Source: Lachnospiraceae bacterium
GTDB taxonomy: Bacteria; Bacillota_A; Clostridia; Lachnospirales; Lachnospiraceae
Length of the DNA stretch: 5,488 nucleotides
Assembly (NCBI GenBank): GCA_017464045.1
Contig: JAFUEG010000344.1
Location: 1 to 5,488 of the forward strand
Reading direction: 5' to 3'
Below, piece by piece: positions 1-5,488 of this stretch. The notes below the pieces were generated by a model. The model saw only the letters and a program-made list of their open reading frames with translations. It made no database searches and was not told the origin of the DNA. Positions within the stretch are counted from its first letter, which is position 1; every line of letters starts with the position of its first letter. Position numbers and translations under genes: made by a program.

Positions 1-1605
1 AAGATCTCGTATGGATATACCTTCCTTTAAAAGGTTCTGTAATACTTTCTGAATATCTCCGACACCTAAGAGTTTAGGAACAAGCTCATCGACAAGAGTT
101 TTATTAGACTCCTTGATATTGTCAATAAGGTTCTGAACATCCTGTCTGGTAAGAAGTTCATCCAAATGATGCTTGATAACCTCAGTAAGGTGTGTAGCAA
201 TTATAGACGGCGGATCAACTACCGTATACCCAAGTGACTCTGCACGTTCTCTCTGAGATTCGGTAATCCACATAGCTTCGAGATGAAACGCCGGTTCAAG
301 TGTTGGGATACCTGTAATCTCGTCCTCAACATATCCCGGATTCATAGCCATATAATGGTCAAATAATATTTCTCCCTCACTAACCTGTATACCTTTAATC
401 TTGATAATATACTGGTTAGGATTGAGCTGTATATTATCTCTTAAACGTATGATAGGCACGACTGCTCCAAGTTCGAGAGCAATCTGTCTTCTAATCATAA
501 CAACTCGATCAAGCAAATCTCCGCCCTGATTAACATCGGCTAATGGTATTATACCATAACCGAACTCTAATTCAATAGGGTCAACCTGAAGAAGTGAATT
601 AACATTTTCATGTCGTCTGACTTCGTCTGCCTGTACCTCTTCTTCCTCAACCTCTTCTTCGATTTCAGCTTTCTTTTCTGCATTTTTAAGTGATGTTGAT
701 ATTACTATAAACAGTATACCATAAGCCGCGCAAAAGAAAAAGTTAAGCGGTGTAAATAATCCAAGACCTATCATAGTACCGCCAACAAACAAAAGAACCT
801 TTGGAATACTAAAGAGTTCTCCGATAAGTGTATCACCTATACTTTCTTCTTTCGATGCCTTTGTTACAAGAATACCGGTTGAAAGAGATATAAGCATGGA
901 AGGTATCTGTGATACAAGTCCATCACCTATGGTAAGAATTGTATATCTTTGAAGAGCCTCGGAAGCTGTCATACCCTGCATAGTTATTCCAAGTGCAATA
1001 CCGCCAACGATATTTATAAGAGTAATTATAAGACCTGCCGTTGCATCTCCCTTAACATACTTGGTAGCACCGTCCATGGCACCAAAAAATGCTGAATCCT
1101 GCTGTATTTTATCCCTTCGTTCTATAGCCTGTTGGTCAGTTATGGCTCCCGAAGAAAGGTCAGCATCGATAGCCATCTGCTTACCCGGCATAGCATCAAG
1201 AGTAAATCTTGCCGTTACCTCTGAAACTCTTTCAGAACCTTTATTTATTACCATCATCTGAACTATAAGCAGAACTACAAATATAATTGCACCGATAATA
1301 AGATTACCGCCTCCAACGAAGGAGCCAAAAACCTCTACAACTCTACCCGGATTACCTGTTGATAATATAAGCCTTGTTGATGAAACATTAAGTGAAATTC
1401 TAAAAATAGTTGTAAACAAAAGCAATGTCGGAAAGCCTGACATCGAAAGTGTTTCTTTTGCAAACAAACAGTTAAAAACTATTATTAAAGACATTGAAAT
1501 ATTAAATAATATCAATAAATCAAGCATCCATGATTTAATCGGAATTATGAAAAATATTACGGCAGCAAGTAAATAAAAGCCTAAAAACGCATCATTTCTT
1601 TTCAT
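1..1605 (-). CDS. flhA: Flagellar biosynthesis protein FlhA, type III export gate subunit (3' end cut by window edge)
   Basis: FlhA is the large export-gate protein of the flagellar type III secretion system. By family knowledge it forms a nonameric ring, uses the proton motive force and docks chaperone-substrate complexes. The 535 visible residues, of a usual 680-700, have no internal stop. The N-terminal half holds about eight hydrophobic segments (roughly 8-50, 58-82, 100-121, 190-210, 228-248 and 268-305). The FHIPEP-family core is clear: RISLNVSSTRLIL at 69-81, SERVSEVTARFTLDAMPGKQ at 124-143 followed by AIDADL at 145-150, and KGDATAG at 185-191. D187 aligns with the Asp considered essential for proton coupling in Salmonella FlhA. 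An acidic linker (about 314-328) leads to the cytoplasmic domain, which begins near residue 340 and still continues at the edge (GISIRDL). The ATG at 1605-1603 is chosen because an in-frame TAA lies two codons upstream and a strong ribosome binding site precedes it. The gene follows flhB by 39 nt. Identification is secure. Confidence 0.97.
   Translation of the reverse strand, partial: MKRNDAFLGFYLLAAVIFFIIPIKSWMLDLLILFNISMSLIIVFNCLFAKETLSMSGFPTLLLFTTIFRISLNVSSTRLILSTGNPGRVVEVFGSFVGGGNLIIGAIIFVVLLIVQMMVINKGSERVSEVTARFTLDAMPGKQMAIDADLSSGAITDQQAIERRDKIQQDSAFFGAMDGATKYVKGDATAGLIITLINIVGGIALGITMQGMTASEALQRYTILTIGDGLVSQIPSMLISLSTGILVTKASKEESIGDTLIGELFSIPKVLLFVGGTMIGLGLFTPLNFFFCAAYGILFIVISTSLKNAEKKAEIEEEVEEEEVQADEVRRHENVNSLLQVDPIELEFGYGIIPLADVNQGGDLLDRVVMIRRQIALELGAVVPIIRLRDNIQLNPNQYIIKIKGIQVSEGEILFDHYMAMNPGYVEDEITGIPTLEPAFHLEAMWITESQRERAESLGYTVVDPPSIIATHLTEVIKHHLDELLTRQDVQNLIDNIKESNKTLVDELVPKLLGVGDIQKVLQNLLKEGISIRDL
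631..660 (-). repeat. 15-bp tandem duplication in the flhA acidic linker
   Basis: Two adjacent 15-nt units, read on the minus strand at 660-646 and 645-631, are GAAGAAGAGGTTGAG and GAAGAAGAGGTACAG. They match at 13 of 15 positions. They encode EEEVE then EEEVQ (FlhA residues 316-325), in the flexible linker between the membrane and cytoplasmic domains. The unit is a multiple of three, so copy number could change without breaking the frame. Origin by replication slippage is an inference; GAA/GAG-rich codons could produce part of the similarity by chance. Confidence 0.6.
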
Positions 1606-1615
1606 CTGTTATTTA

Positions 1616-1624
1616 CTCCTTTCC
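1616..1624 (-). promoter_or_regulatory. Ribosome binding site of flhA
   Basis: The minus strand reads GGAAAGGAG, ending 10 nt before the flhA ATG at 1605. It lies wholly in the 39-nt flhB-flhA gap and so serves flhA alone. With the in-frame TAA at 1611-1609 it fixes the flhA start. Confidence 0.8.
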
Positions 1625-1644
1625 GTTTTATTTTTATCTTAATT

Positions 1645-2766
1645 CTAACTAACCATGTTATTTATACTTTTTTTAACATTGATTAAGTATGCAAACACCT
1701 CAGCAACGGATTGGTAAAGCTCCTGAGGAATCTCATTTCCAACCTCAACATTGGCATAAAGCATACGGGCAAGAGGTTTATCTTCATATATTTCTACATC
1801 ATTTTCTCTGGCGATATCCTTTATCTTATATGCCAGATAATCTGCTCCCTTTGCTACAACAACAGGTGCCCTTCCAATACTGCTGTCGTATTTTAGAGCC
1901 ACAGCAAAGTGTGTAGGATTTGTTATGACAACATCTGCTTCAGGTATATTTTGCATCATACGACGTCTTGAAGCCTGTTGCATTCTCTGCCTTTGCTGTC
2001 CTTTAATCTTTGGATCTCCTTCCTGGTTTTTAAATTCATCTTTAACTTCCTGCTTGGTCATCTTGATATCCTGCTTATGTTTCCACTTCTGATACGCCAA
2101 ATCAGCAACGGCAATTATCAGATATACAGCGGAAATTTTAATTCCAAGCTCAAAGATTAAATCAAATAATATCCCAAGATTATCCTCAAGATTATTGTCA
2201 TATGCATTTATAAAAATCCCCATATTATCCTTTATTACGCTATAGCTTATGAAACCAAATATTATAATCTTAGCGATAGACATCAAAAGGTTAATAAGTG
2301 CCCTGCCTGAAAATAAACGTTTAAACCCGCTTAAGGGATTTAACTTATTTAGTTTAGGCTGCAGCGGCTTAGTGGTAACTTTCCATGTTATCTGTAATCT
2401 CTGTGCCATAAACCCAACAAACAAAAAAATAAGTAAAAAAGGCAAAATAGTAATAAGTACATATAAAAGTACATTTGTAATTATCTTATGGGCAGTATTT
2501 GTCGAAAAATCTCCCGTTGAATAAACATGCATTTGCTGCCAAAATGTATGAAAAACTTCTATCAATCTTTCTGAGATGAAACCCATAAACAGTCTTAATG
2601 CCACGAAAGCTGTAAACAACGCTATAGCACTTGAAAGTTCAGTACTCTTTGCAACCTGACCTTCCTTACGTGTATCCTCTATTTTTTTTGCAGTCGGTTC
2701 TTCAGTTTTATCATCATTCGCAAAATACTGAAGATTATACCGAAGTACAATTTTATATTCAGGCAT
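1645..2766 (-). CDS. flhB: Flagellar biosynthesis protein FlhB, export gate and substrate-specificity switch
   Basis: FlhB controls the switch from rod/hook to filament export. The protein is 373 residues, close to the family's usual 355-380. The N-terminus carries the family signature DKTEEPTAKKIEDTRKEGQVAKS (19-41, shown only as an order of conserved residues D19, E22-P24, K27, R33-E35, A39-S41). Four membrane segments follow at about 45-62, 96-120, 155-178 and 204-225. A basic linker leads to the cytoplasmic domain with the self-cleavage motif N283-P284-T285-H286, whose Asn codon is at 1920-1918. In the family the backbone is cut between this Asn and Pro by Asn cyclisation. Further conserved parts are VVVAKGADYLAYKI (302-315) and the downstream EDKPLAR (328-334). 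The ATG is the only start possible after an in-frame TAG; an AGGAGG lies 11 nt upstream inside the end of fliR. The intact NPTH suggests normal switching. Confidence 0.98.
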   Translation of the reverse strand: MPEYKIVLRYNLQYFANDDKTEEPTAKKIEDTRKEGQVAKSTELSSAIALFTAFVALRLFMGFISERLIEVFHTFWQQMHVYSTGDFSTNTAHKIITNVLLYVLITILPFLLIFLFVGFMAQRLQITWKVTTKPLQPKLNKLNPLSGFKRLFSGRALINLLMSIAKIIIFGFISYSVIKDNMGIFINAYDNNLEDNLGILFDLIFELGIKISAVYLIIAVADLAYQKWKHKQDIKMTKQEVKDEFKNQEGDPKIKGQQRQRMQQASRRRMMQNIPEADVVITNPTHFAVALKYDSSIGRAPVVVAKGADYLAYKIKDIARENDVEIYEDKPLARMLYANVEVGNEIPQELYQSVAEVFAYLINVKKSINNMVS

Positions 2767-2770
2767 ATAG

Positions 2771-3544
2771 CTATAAGCCTCCTAAAACAGTTGTAACTAC
2801 GTCATTCATTGTCTCAATAAGATAATTAGCTATACTTGGTATATACATAATGACTATTGAAAGCATCATAAGACCGCCCAATACCTTAAGCTGCATGCCG
2901 ATGGCAAACATATTCATCTGCGGCGAGCTCTTTGAAATAACACCAAGTATTACATTCAATATGATTGTACTAAGGAAAATCGGCATGGCAATTCTAAATC
3001 CTATACTAAAGTATTGTCCTATAAAGCCTAAAACCTCAGTAAATAAAAATCCATAATTAATATTAATATGTCCCAATGGTACAACATCAAACGACTGAGC
3101 AAGTGCCCTAAGTATATAAAAATGAAGATTTGTTATAAGAATGATAAGATATATCATCTTATCATATAATTCAGCTGTAATTGTAACCATTGTACCAACA
3201 GAAGGGTCAAAAGTTGTTGCCATCGTAAAGCCTATTTCTCTGTCTATAAACTCTCCTGCCATTACGATAATCGCCATAACAAAGCTTGACATAAAGCCCA
3301 ACGAAAGGCCTATCAAAAGCTCTTTTATCAGTAAAACCGTATATCCAAACACGGTACTATACTCCGGCAGCGGAAAATTCATAGATGAAAACATTGTAAT
3401 AGCAATACATCCTGCAACCAAAATTCTTATTCTTGCATTGATGCTTCTATTGCTAAACAAAGGAGCCGTTGATATAAATCCTCCGGTTCTTGCAAGTACA
3501 AGCAAAAAAGCTTCAAGGGTTAAGGTTGAAATTCTTAAATCCAT
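2771..3544 (-). CDS. fliR: Flagellar biosynthesis protein FliR, export gate channel subunit
   Basis: FliR is the single-copy subunit that joins five FliP and four FliQ in the helical export gate. The protein is 257 residues, the usual family length of about 255-265, and is mostly hydrophobic, with about six membrane segments. Conserved family stretches are visible: RTGGFISTAPLF (19-30), KELLIGLSLGF (74-84), AGEFIDREIGFTMA (96-109) with FDP at 112-114, NLHFYILRAL (139-148) and VPLG (155-158), and SKSSPQMNMFAIGMQLKVLG (204-223). The 106-120 region matches the part that forms the channel plug in Salmonella FliR. The ATG at 3544 is chosen; its Shine-Dalgarno is weak (GGGG at 3557-3554, 9 nt upstream and overlapping the fliQ stop), so translation probably depends on coupling with fliQ, which ends 6 nt before. 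Downstream, flhB starts after a 4-nt gap. Confidence 0.97.
   Translation of the reverse strand: MDLRISTLTLEAFLLVLARTGGFISTAPLFSNRSINARIRILVAGCIAITMFSSMNFPLPEYSTVFGYTVLLIKELLIGLSLGFMSSFVMAIIVMAGEFIDREIGFTMATTFDPSVGTMVTITAELYDKMIYLIILITNLHFYILRALAQSFDVVPLGHININYGFLFTEVLGFIGQYFSIGFRIAMPIFLSTIILNVILGVISKSSPQMNMFAIGMQLKVLGGLMMLSIVIMYIPSIANYLIETMNDVVTTVLGGL
2778..2783 (-). promoter_or_regulatory. Ribosome binding site of flhB, embedded in the fliR 3' end
   Basis: A perfect AGGAGG on the minus strand lies inside the last codons of fliR (TTA GGA GGC TTA TAG), 11 nt before the flhB ATG. The fliR stop at 2773-2771 lies between this site and the start, so ribosomes finishing fliR cross the flhB start region. 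This suggests translational coupling. Confidence 0.8.
3141..3165. repeat. Perfect 10-bp inverted repeat inside fliR
   Basis: ATGATAAGAT at 3141-3150 is followed by a 5-nt loop (ATATC) and its exact reverse complement ATCTTATCAT at 3156-3165. On the mRNA it covers the codons for about Y127-I135 of FliR. The stem has only two G-C pairs and no following U-run in the direction of transcription, so it is unlikely to be a terminator. Chance pairing in AT-rich coding DNA is a realistic explanation. Confidence 0.5.
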
Positions 3545-3550
3545 ACCACA

Positions 3551-3820
3551 CTACCCCACAAAATCTCCAAATCTACTATAAATATCCTGAATAAACGCTA
3601 CTATATTATTTAATATCCAGTTACCGGTTAAAATCAAAACCAGAAATACCGTCAAAATTTTTGGTACAAAAGTAAGTGTCTGCTCTTGTATAGAGGTTAC
3701 TGTCTGAAATATACTGACAATAAGTCCGACTATAAGCGAAGCCAAAAGCATCGGTGCAGAACATTTAATTATAAGCCATATAGCCTGACTGGTTATATCT
3801 ATTACGTCACCAATCGTCAA
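3551..3820 (-). CDS. fliQ: Flagellar biosynthesis protein FliQ, export gate subunit (probable TTG start)
   Basis: FliQ is a small two-helix membrane hairpin; four copies surround the FliP-FliR core of the export gate. From the TTG at 3820-3818 the protein is 89 residues, exactly the usual length in E. coli and Bacillus. Two membrane helices are visible (about 13-38 and 53-76). Between them is the conserved loop SIQEQTLTFVPKIL (43-56). The C-terminal position that is usually GPWML reads GNWIL (66-70), a mild departure. An in-frame GTG at 3829 would add three residues (92 aa), but it lies inside the Shine-Dalgarno AAGGTGAT, which stands 8 nt upstream of the TTG when measured from AAGG. The TTG start also puts the conserved Pro of the first helix (SAP) at residue 23, as in B. 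subtilis FliQ. The GTG start is the alternative. The gene sits between fliP and fliR. Confidence 0.93.
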   Translation of the reverse strand: MTIGDVIDITSQAIWLIIKCSAPMLLASLIVGLIVSIFQTVTSIQEQTLTFVPKILTVFLVLILTGNWILNNIVAFIQDIYSRFGDFVG

Positions 3821-3824
3821 ATCA

Positions 3825-3832
3825 ATCACCTT
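3825..3832 (-). promoter_or_regulatory. Ribosome binding site that decides the fliQ start
   Basis: The minus strand reads AAGGTGAT at 3832-3825. It resembles the anti-Shine-Dalgarno complement AAGGAGGTGAT. AAGG is 8 nt from the TTG at 3820 but overlaps the GTG at 3829, which would have only an AGAG-like stretch right next to it. This favours TTG. Confidence 0.65.
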
Positions 3833-3858
3833 CTCTGTGTATTAAAAATCTAAAAACA

Positions 3859-3868
3859 ACACATGTGT
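3859..3868. repeat. 10-bp palindrome ACACATGTGT in the fliP-fliQ spacer
   Basis: The fliP-fliQ spacer (3821-3886) is the longest non-coding gap in the window. It contains the perfect palindrome ACACATGTGT and an AT-rich stretch after it in the direction of transcription. It could be an operator-like site or chance. A TTGGAC hexamer partly overlapping the palindrome has no convincing -10 partner at the right distance, so I do not call a promoter. Confidence 0.4.
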
Positions 3869-3886
3869 CCAAATATTATCCGGTTA

Positions 3887-4717
3887 TCAATGGAAGGACT
3901 GAACCAACTGTCCTATTACAAGATTCCAGCCATCAGCCATAATAAAAAGCAATATCTTAAACGGCATGGAAATTGTCGTTGGCGGAAGCATCATCATACC
4001 CATAGACATAAGTACCGATGAAACAACCATATCTATTATTATAAAAGGAATATATATTAAAAAGCCTATTATAAATGCAGCTCTTAGTTCACTGATTATA
4101 AATGCCGGAATAATAACAGTAGTTGGTATCTCACTTACATCATCTACTGTATCCATCCTTGCGATATCCATAAAAAGCCTTAAATCTTCCTGCCTGACCT
4201 GTCTTAGCATAAACTCGCGAAGCGGTTCTACAGCATTATTAATGGCTTCTTCCTGTGTTATCTCCTGAGCTGACAAAGGCTCGATAGCTTCTTCATTAAT
4301 CCTTACAAATACAGGACTCATAATAAAAAGTGTTAAAAACAACGAAAGCCCAATCAATATATTATTAGGCGGTGACGATTGCGTTCCAACTGCAGTTCTG
4401 ACAAAATGCAAAACCACAACAATTCTTGTGAACGAAGTCAGCATAACTAATATTGATGGAGCTATTGAAATTACCGTTATTACCAGGAGCATTCTGAGAG
4501 TGCCTGCAAGTCTTGTTTCATCAGAATTCGAATTAAGAGTAAGCCCCACAGAAAATCCGTCATTTTCATCATCTGTAACGGCATTTTCTACGCCCTCCTC
4601 AGGATCCGTATCAGGTGTAACTCCGGTAGCATATGAATTTGTTCCTGAAATAAAGACAGCTAAAGCAAGCGGTATAAATAATAATATAATTAACTTATGA
4701 AGCCTTCTAAATCTCAT
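3887..4717 (-). CDS. fliP: Flagellar biosynthesis protein FliP, export gate channel subunit with signal peptide
   Basis: FliP forms the pentameric core of the flagellar export channel. The protein is 276 residues, longer than the 221 of B. subtilis and the 245 of E. coli. It starts with a classical signal peptide: basic RFRRLHK, a hydrophobic stretch at 9-23, and a likely cut after N-S-Y-A at residue 30. A long Asp/Glu-rich segment follows (about 35-55), which explains most of the extra length. The FliP core then begins: TSFTRIVVVLHFVRTAVGTQ (94-113), a periplasmic-type loop (about 140-200), and SELRAAFIIGFLIYIPFIII (209-228) leading to the Met-rich MGMMMLPP (239-246), the region of the methionine gasket, and ADGW (261-264). 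The ATG at 4717 has an AGTAGGTAG just upstream. The gene ends in tandem in-frame stops TGA TAA. It follows fliO by 8 nt. Confidence 0.98.
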   Translation of the reverse strand: MRFRRLHKLIILLFIPLALAVFISGTNSYATGVTPDTDPEEGVENAVTDDENDGFSVGLTLNSNSDETRLAGTLRMLLVITVISIAPSILVMLTSFTRIVVVLHFVRTAVGTQSSPPNNILIGLSLFLTLFIMSPVFVRINEEAIEPLSAQEITQEEAINNAVEPLREFMLRQVRQEDLRLFMDIARMDTVDDVSEIPTTVIIPAFIISELRAAFIIGFLIYIPFIIIDMVVSSVLMSMGMMMLPPTTISMPFKILLFIMADGWNLVIGQLVQSFH

Positions 4718-4721
4718 TTTT

Positions 4722-4730
4722 CTACCTACT
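4722..4730 (-). promoter_or_regulatory. Ribosome binding site of fliP overlapping the fliO stop codon
   Basis: The minus strand reads AGTAGGTAG, with AGG 7 nt before the fliP ATG. The fliO TAG stop (4728-4726) lies inside it, so fliO termination and fliP initiation are likely coupled. Confidence 0.65.
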
Positions 4731-5136
4731 TTGCGTCATCATCTTTTGATTTTTTATTTTTAATTTTTGCCAAAACATCATTAAAATCTAATTTTCCAAA
4801 CGTTTTGTCCGAAGCATCGGAAGTACCCTCATTATTTAATCTTAGTCCCTCTTCATCAAGTTTGTCAATAAAGGTTACTTCCTCCTTACCTAAAGCAAGA
4901 GCATAATAATCACCACCAATTTTTACTATGGCGATAAACTTATTATTACCGAGCCTGTAAGATTCAATAATCTTAATATTAGACTTGTTATTGATATTAT
5001 TTGCCTGAAATTTTGCTATAAACTTGGTTGAAAAATAAGCCATAGCCAAAACCAAAACAAATATAAGCAAAAGCGACAGAATGTTGACAAACGATTGCCA
5101 CCCTCCGTAGCCATTACCCACTAAAATTATTTTCAT
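4726..5136 (-). CDS. fliO: Flagellar biosynthesis protein FliO/FliZ, export gate assembly factor
   Basis: FliO is a small bitopic membrane protein that helps FliP assemble into the export gate; the Bacillus orthologue is named FliZ. The protein is 136 residues. One membrane helix is visible at about 16-36, after a short external N-terminus without a cleavable signal peptide. The cytoplasmic part has the family pattern: IKIIESYRLGNNKFIAIVKI (54-73), then YYALALGKEEVTFIDKL (77-93), a small beta-rich domain. The C-terminal tail is charged and low in complexity (about 121-136, Lys/Asp-rich). Sequence is poorly conserved in this family, so position between cheY and fliP adds weight. The ATG is separated from the cheY TAA by a single T (TAATATG). 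A weak AAAAAGG inside the last cheY codons stands 12 nt upstream, which points to coupling with cheY translation. Confidence 0.92.
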   Translation of the reverse strand: MKIILVGNGYGGWQSFVNILSLLLIFVLVLAMAYFSTKFIAKFQANNINNKSNIKIIESYRLGNNKFIAIVKIGGDYYALALGKEEVTFIDKLDEEGLRLNNEGTSDASDKTFGKLDFNDVLAKIKNKKSKDDDAK

Positions 5137-5137
5137 A

Positions 5138-5488
5138 TTATTCTACTGCCTTTTTAACTGCTTCAATTACACGATCAGGCTGGAATGGCTTAACGATAAA
5201 GTCTCTTGCTCCAGACTGTATTGACTCAATAACCATAGCCTGCTGACCCATAGCCGAGCACATAACAACACTTTCATTTGGATCTTTTTCCTTAATCTTC
5301 TTAAGCGCTTGAATACCATCCATCTCAGGCATAGTAATATCCATAAGCACTAAATCAGGCTTTGTCTCCTCATACTTTTCAACAGCCTTTGCGCCATTTT
5401 CTGCCTCACCTGCGATATTATAACCATTCTTAGTTAAAATATCCTTAATCATCATTCTCATAAATGCTGCATCATCACAAATAAGAAT
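5138..5488 (-). CDS. cheY: Chemotaxis response regulator CheY (5' end cut by window edge)
   Basis: CheY is the single-domain receiver that, when phosphorylated by CheA, binds the flagellar switch (FliM/FliY in Firmicutes) and changes rotation. The 116 visible residues form almost the whole domain. The reading frame stays open to the window edge, beginning ILICDDAAF, so the ATG at 5461 inside this frame is not the true start; about four residues are probably missing compared with B. subtilis CheY. The active site is complete: the acidic pair D5-D6, phospho-acceptor D50 in VLMDITMPEMDG, S78 in CSAMGQQ, and K100 in FIVKPF. The stretch MRMMIKDIL and the CSAMGQQ and FIVKPFQPDRV motifs are typical of Bacillus/Clostridium CheY and separate it from other orphan receivers. 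No output domain follows; the gene ends at TAA and fliO begins one nucleotide later. Confidence 0.97.
   Translation of the reverse strand: MLICDDAAFMRMMIKDILTKNGYNIAGEAENGAKAVEKYEETKPDLVLMDITMPEMDGIQALKKIKEKDPNESVVMCSAMGQQAMVIESIQSGARDFIVKPFQPDRVIEAVKKAVE

Noticed and set aside
1606..1644. Possible terminator or regulatory element in the flhB-flhA gap
   Set aside because: The 39 nt are A-rich on the coding strand, contain no inverted repeat that I can see, and hold only the flhA ribosome binding site.
1061..2825. Several plus-strand reading frames of 60-91 codons opposite flhA and flhB
   Set aside because: They overlap each other and the conserved minus-strand genes and have no recognisable domain; they are shadows of the real genes.
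3141..3581. Plus-strand open reading frame of 146 codons opposite fliR and the end of fliQ
   Set aside because: It lies fully antisense to two well-conserved genes, shows Ile/Ser/Lys-rich composition typical of the complement of AT-rich membrane-protein genes, and matches no family I recognise.
3838..3877. Possible promoter in the fliP-fliQ spacer (TTGGAC near 3872-3867 followed by AT-rich DNA)
   Set aside because: No convincing -10 hexamer lies 16-18 nt downstream, and AT-rich spacers often give such partial matches.
3966..4906. Plus-strand reading frames of 69-100 codons opposite fliP and fliO
   Set aside because: They are antisense to clear flagellar genes, with biased composition and no family resemblance.
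5459..5461. ATG at 5461 as the start of cheY
   Set aside because: Starting here would remove the ILICDDAAF strand that carries the acidic pair needed for Mg2+ binding. The frame is open to the window edge, so the true start lies outside.

Overview
The window is one continuous stretch of a flagellar/chemotaxis operon. All seven genes lie on the minus strand, so transcription runs from position 5488 towards 1. In transcription order they are cheY (5' end outside the window), fliO (called fliZ in Bacillus), fliP, fliQ, fliR, flhB and flhA (3' end outside the window). I see no gene on the plus strand, and no RNA gene, mobile element, CRISPR array, promoter or terminator that I can support.

The DNA is AT-rich, with many ATA, AGA and GAA codons. 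Gene order and protein sequences match the Firmicutes fla/che arrangement known from Bacillus subtilis and motile clostridia (fliM-fliY-cheY-fliO-fliP-fliQ-fliR-flhB-flhA-flhF-flhG). CheY is especially close to the Bacillus/Clostridium type. A low-GC clostridial organism is most likely, perhaps a motile member of the Lachnospiraceae. The family is an inference from style and cannot be proven from this window.

Layout from high to low coordinates: cheY 5488-5138; 1 nt gap; fliO 5136-4726; 8 nt gap; fliP 4717-3887; 66 nt gap to the preferred fliQ start (57 nt to an alternative GTG); fliQ 3820-3551; 6 nt gap; fliR 3544-2771; 4 nt gap; flhB 2766-1645; 39 nt gap; flhA 1605-1 and beyond. Several Shine-Dalgarno sequences lie inside the last codons of the gene before, as expected for a translationally coupled polycistronic message. 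No internal terminator hairpin is visible.

Together FliP, FliQ, FliR, FlhB and FlhA are the membrane export gate of the flagellar type III secretion system, and FliO helps FliP assemble. The gate sends rod, hook and filament subunits through the basal body. FlhB switches substrate class after self-cleavage at its NPTH motif, and FlhA couples proton flow to export and docks chaperone-substrate complexes. CheY carries the chemotaxis signal to the flagellar switch. All catalytic and signature motifs I can check are intact, so the system looks functional.

This is a core, well-described region and I find no novel system. The points worth a second look are small: the likely TTG start of fliQ, a 15-bp tandem duplication in the acidic linker of FlhA, a long acidic segment after the FliP signal peptide, and two short inverted repeats.
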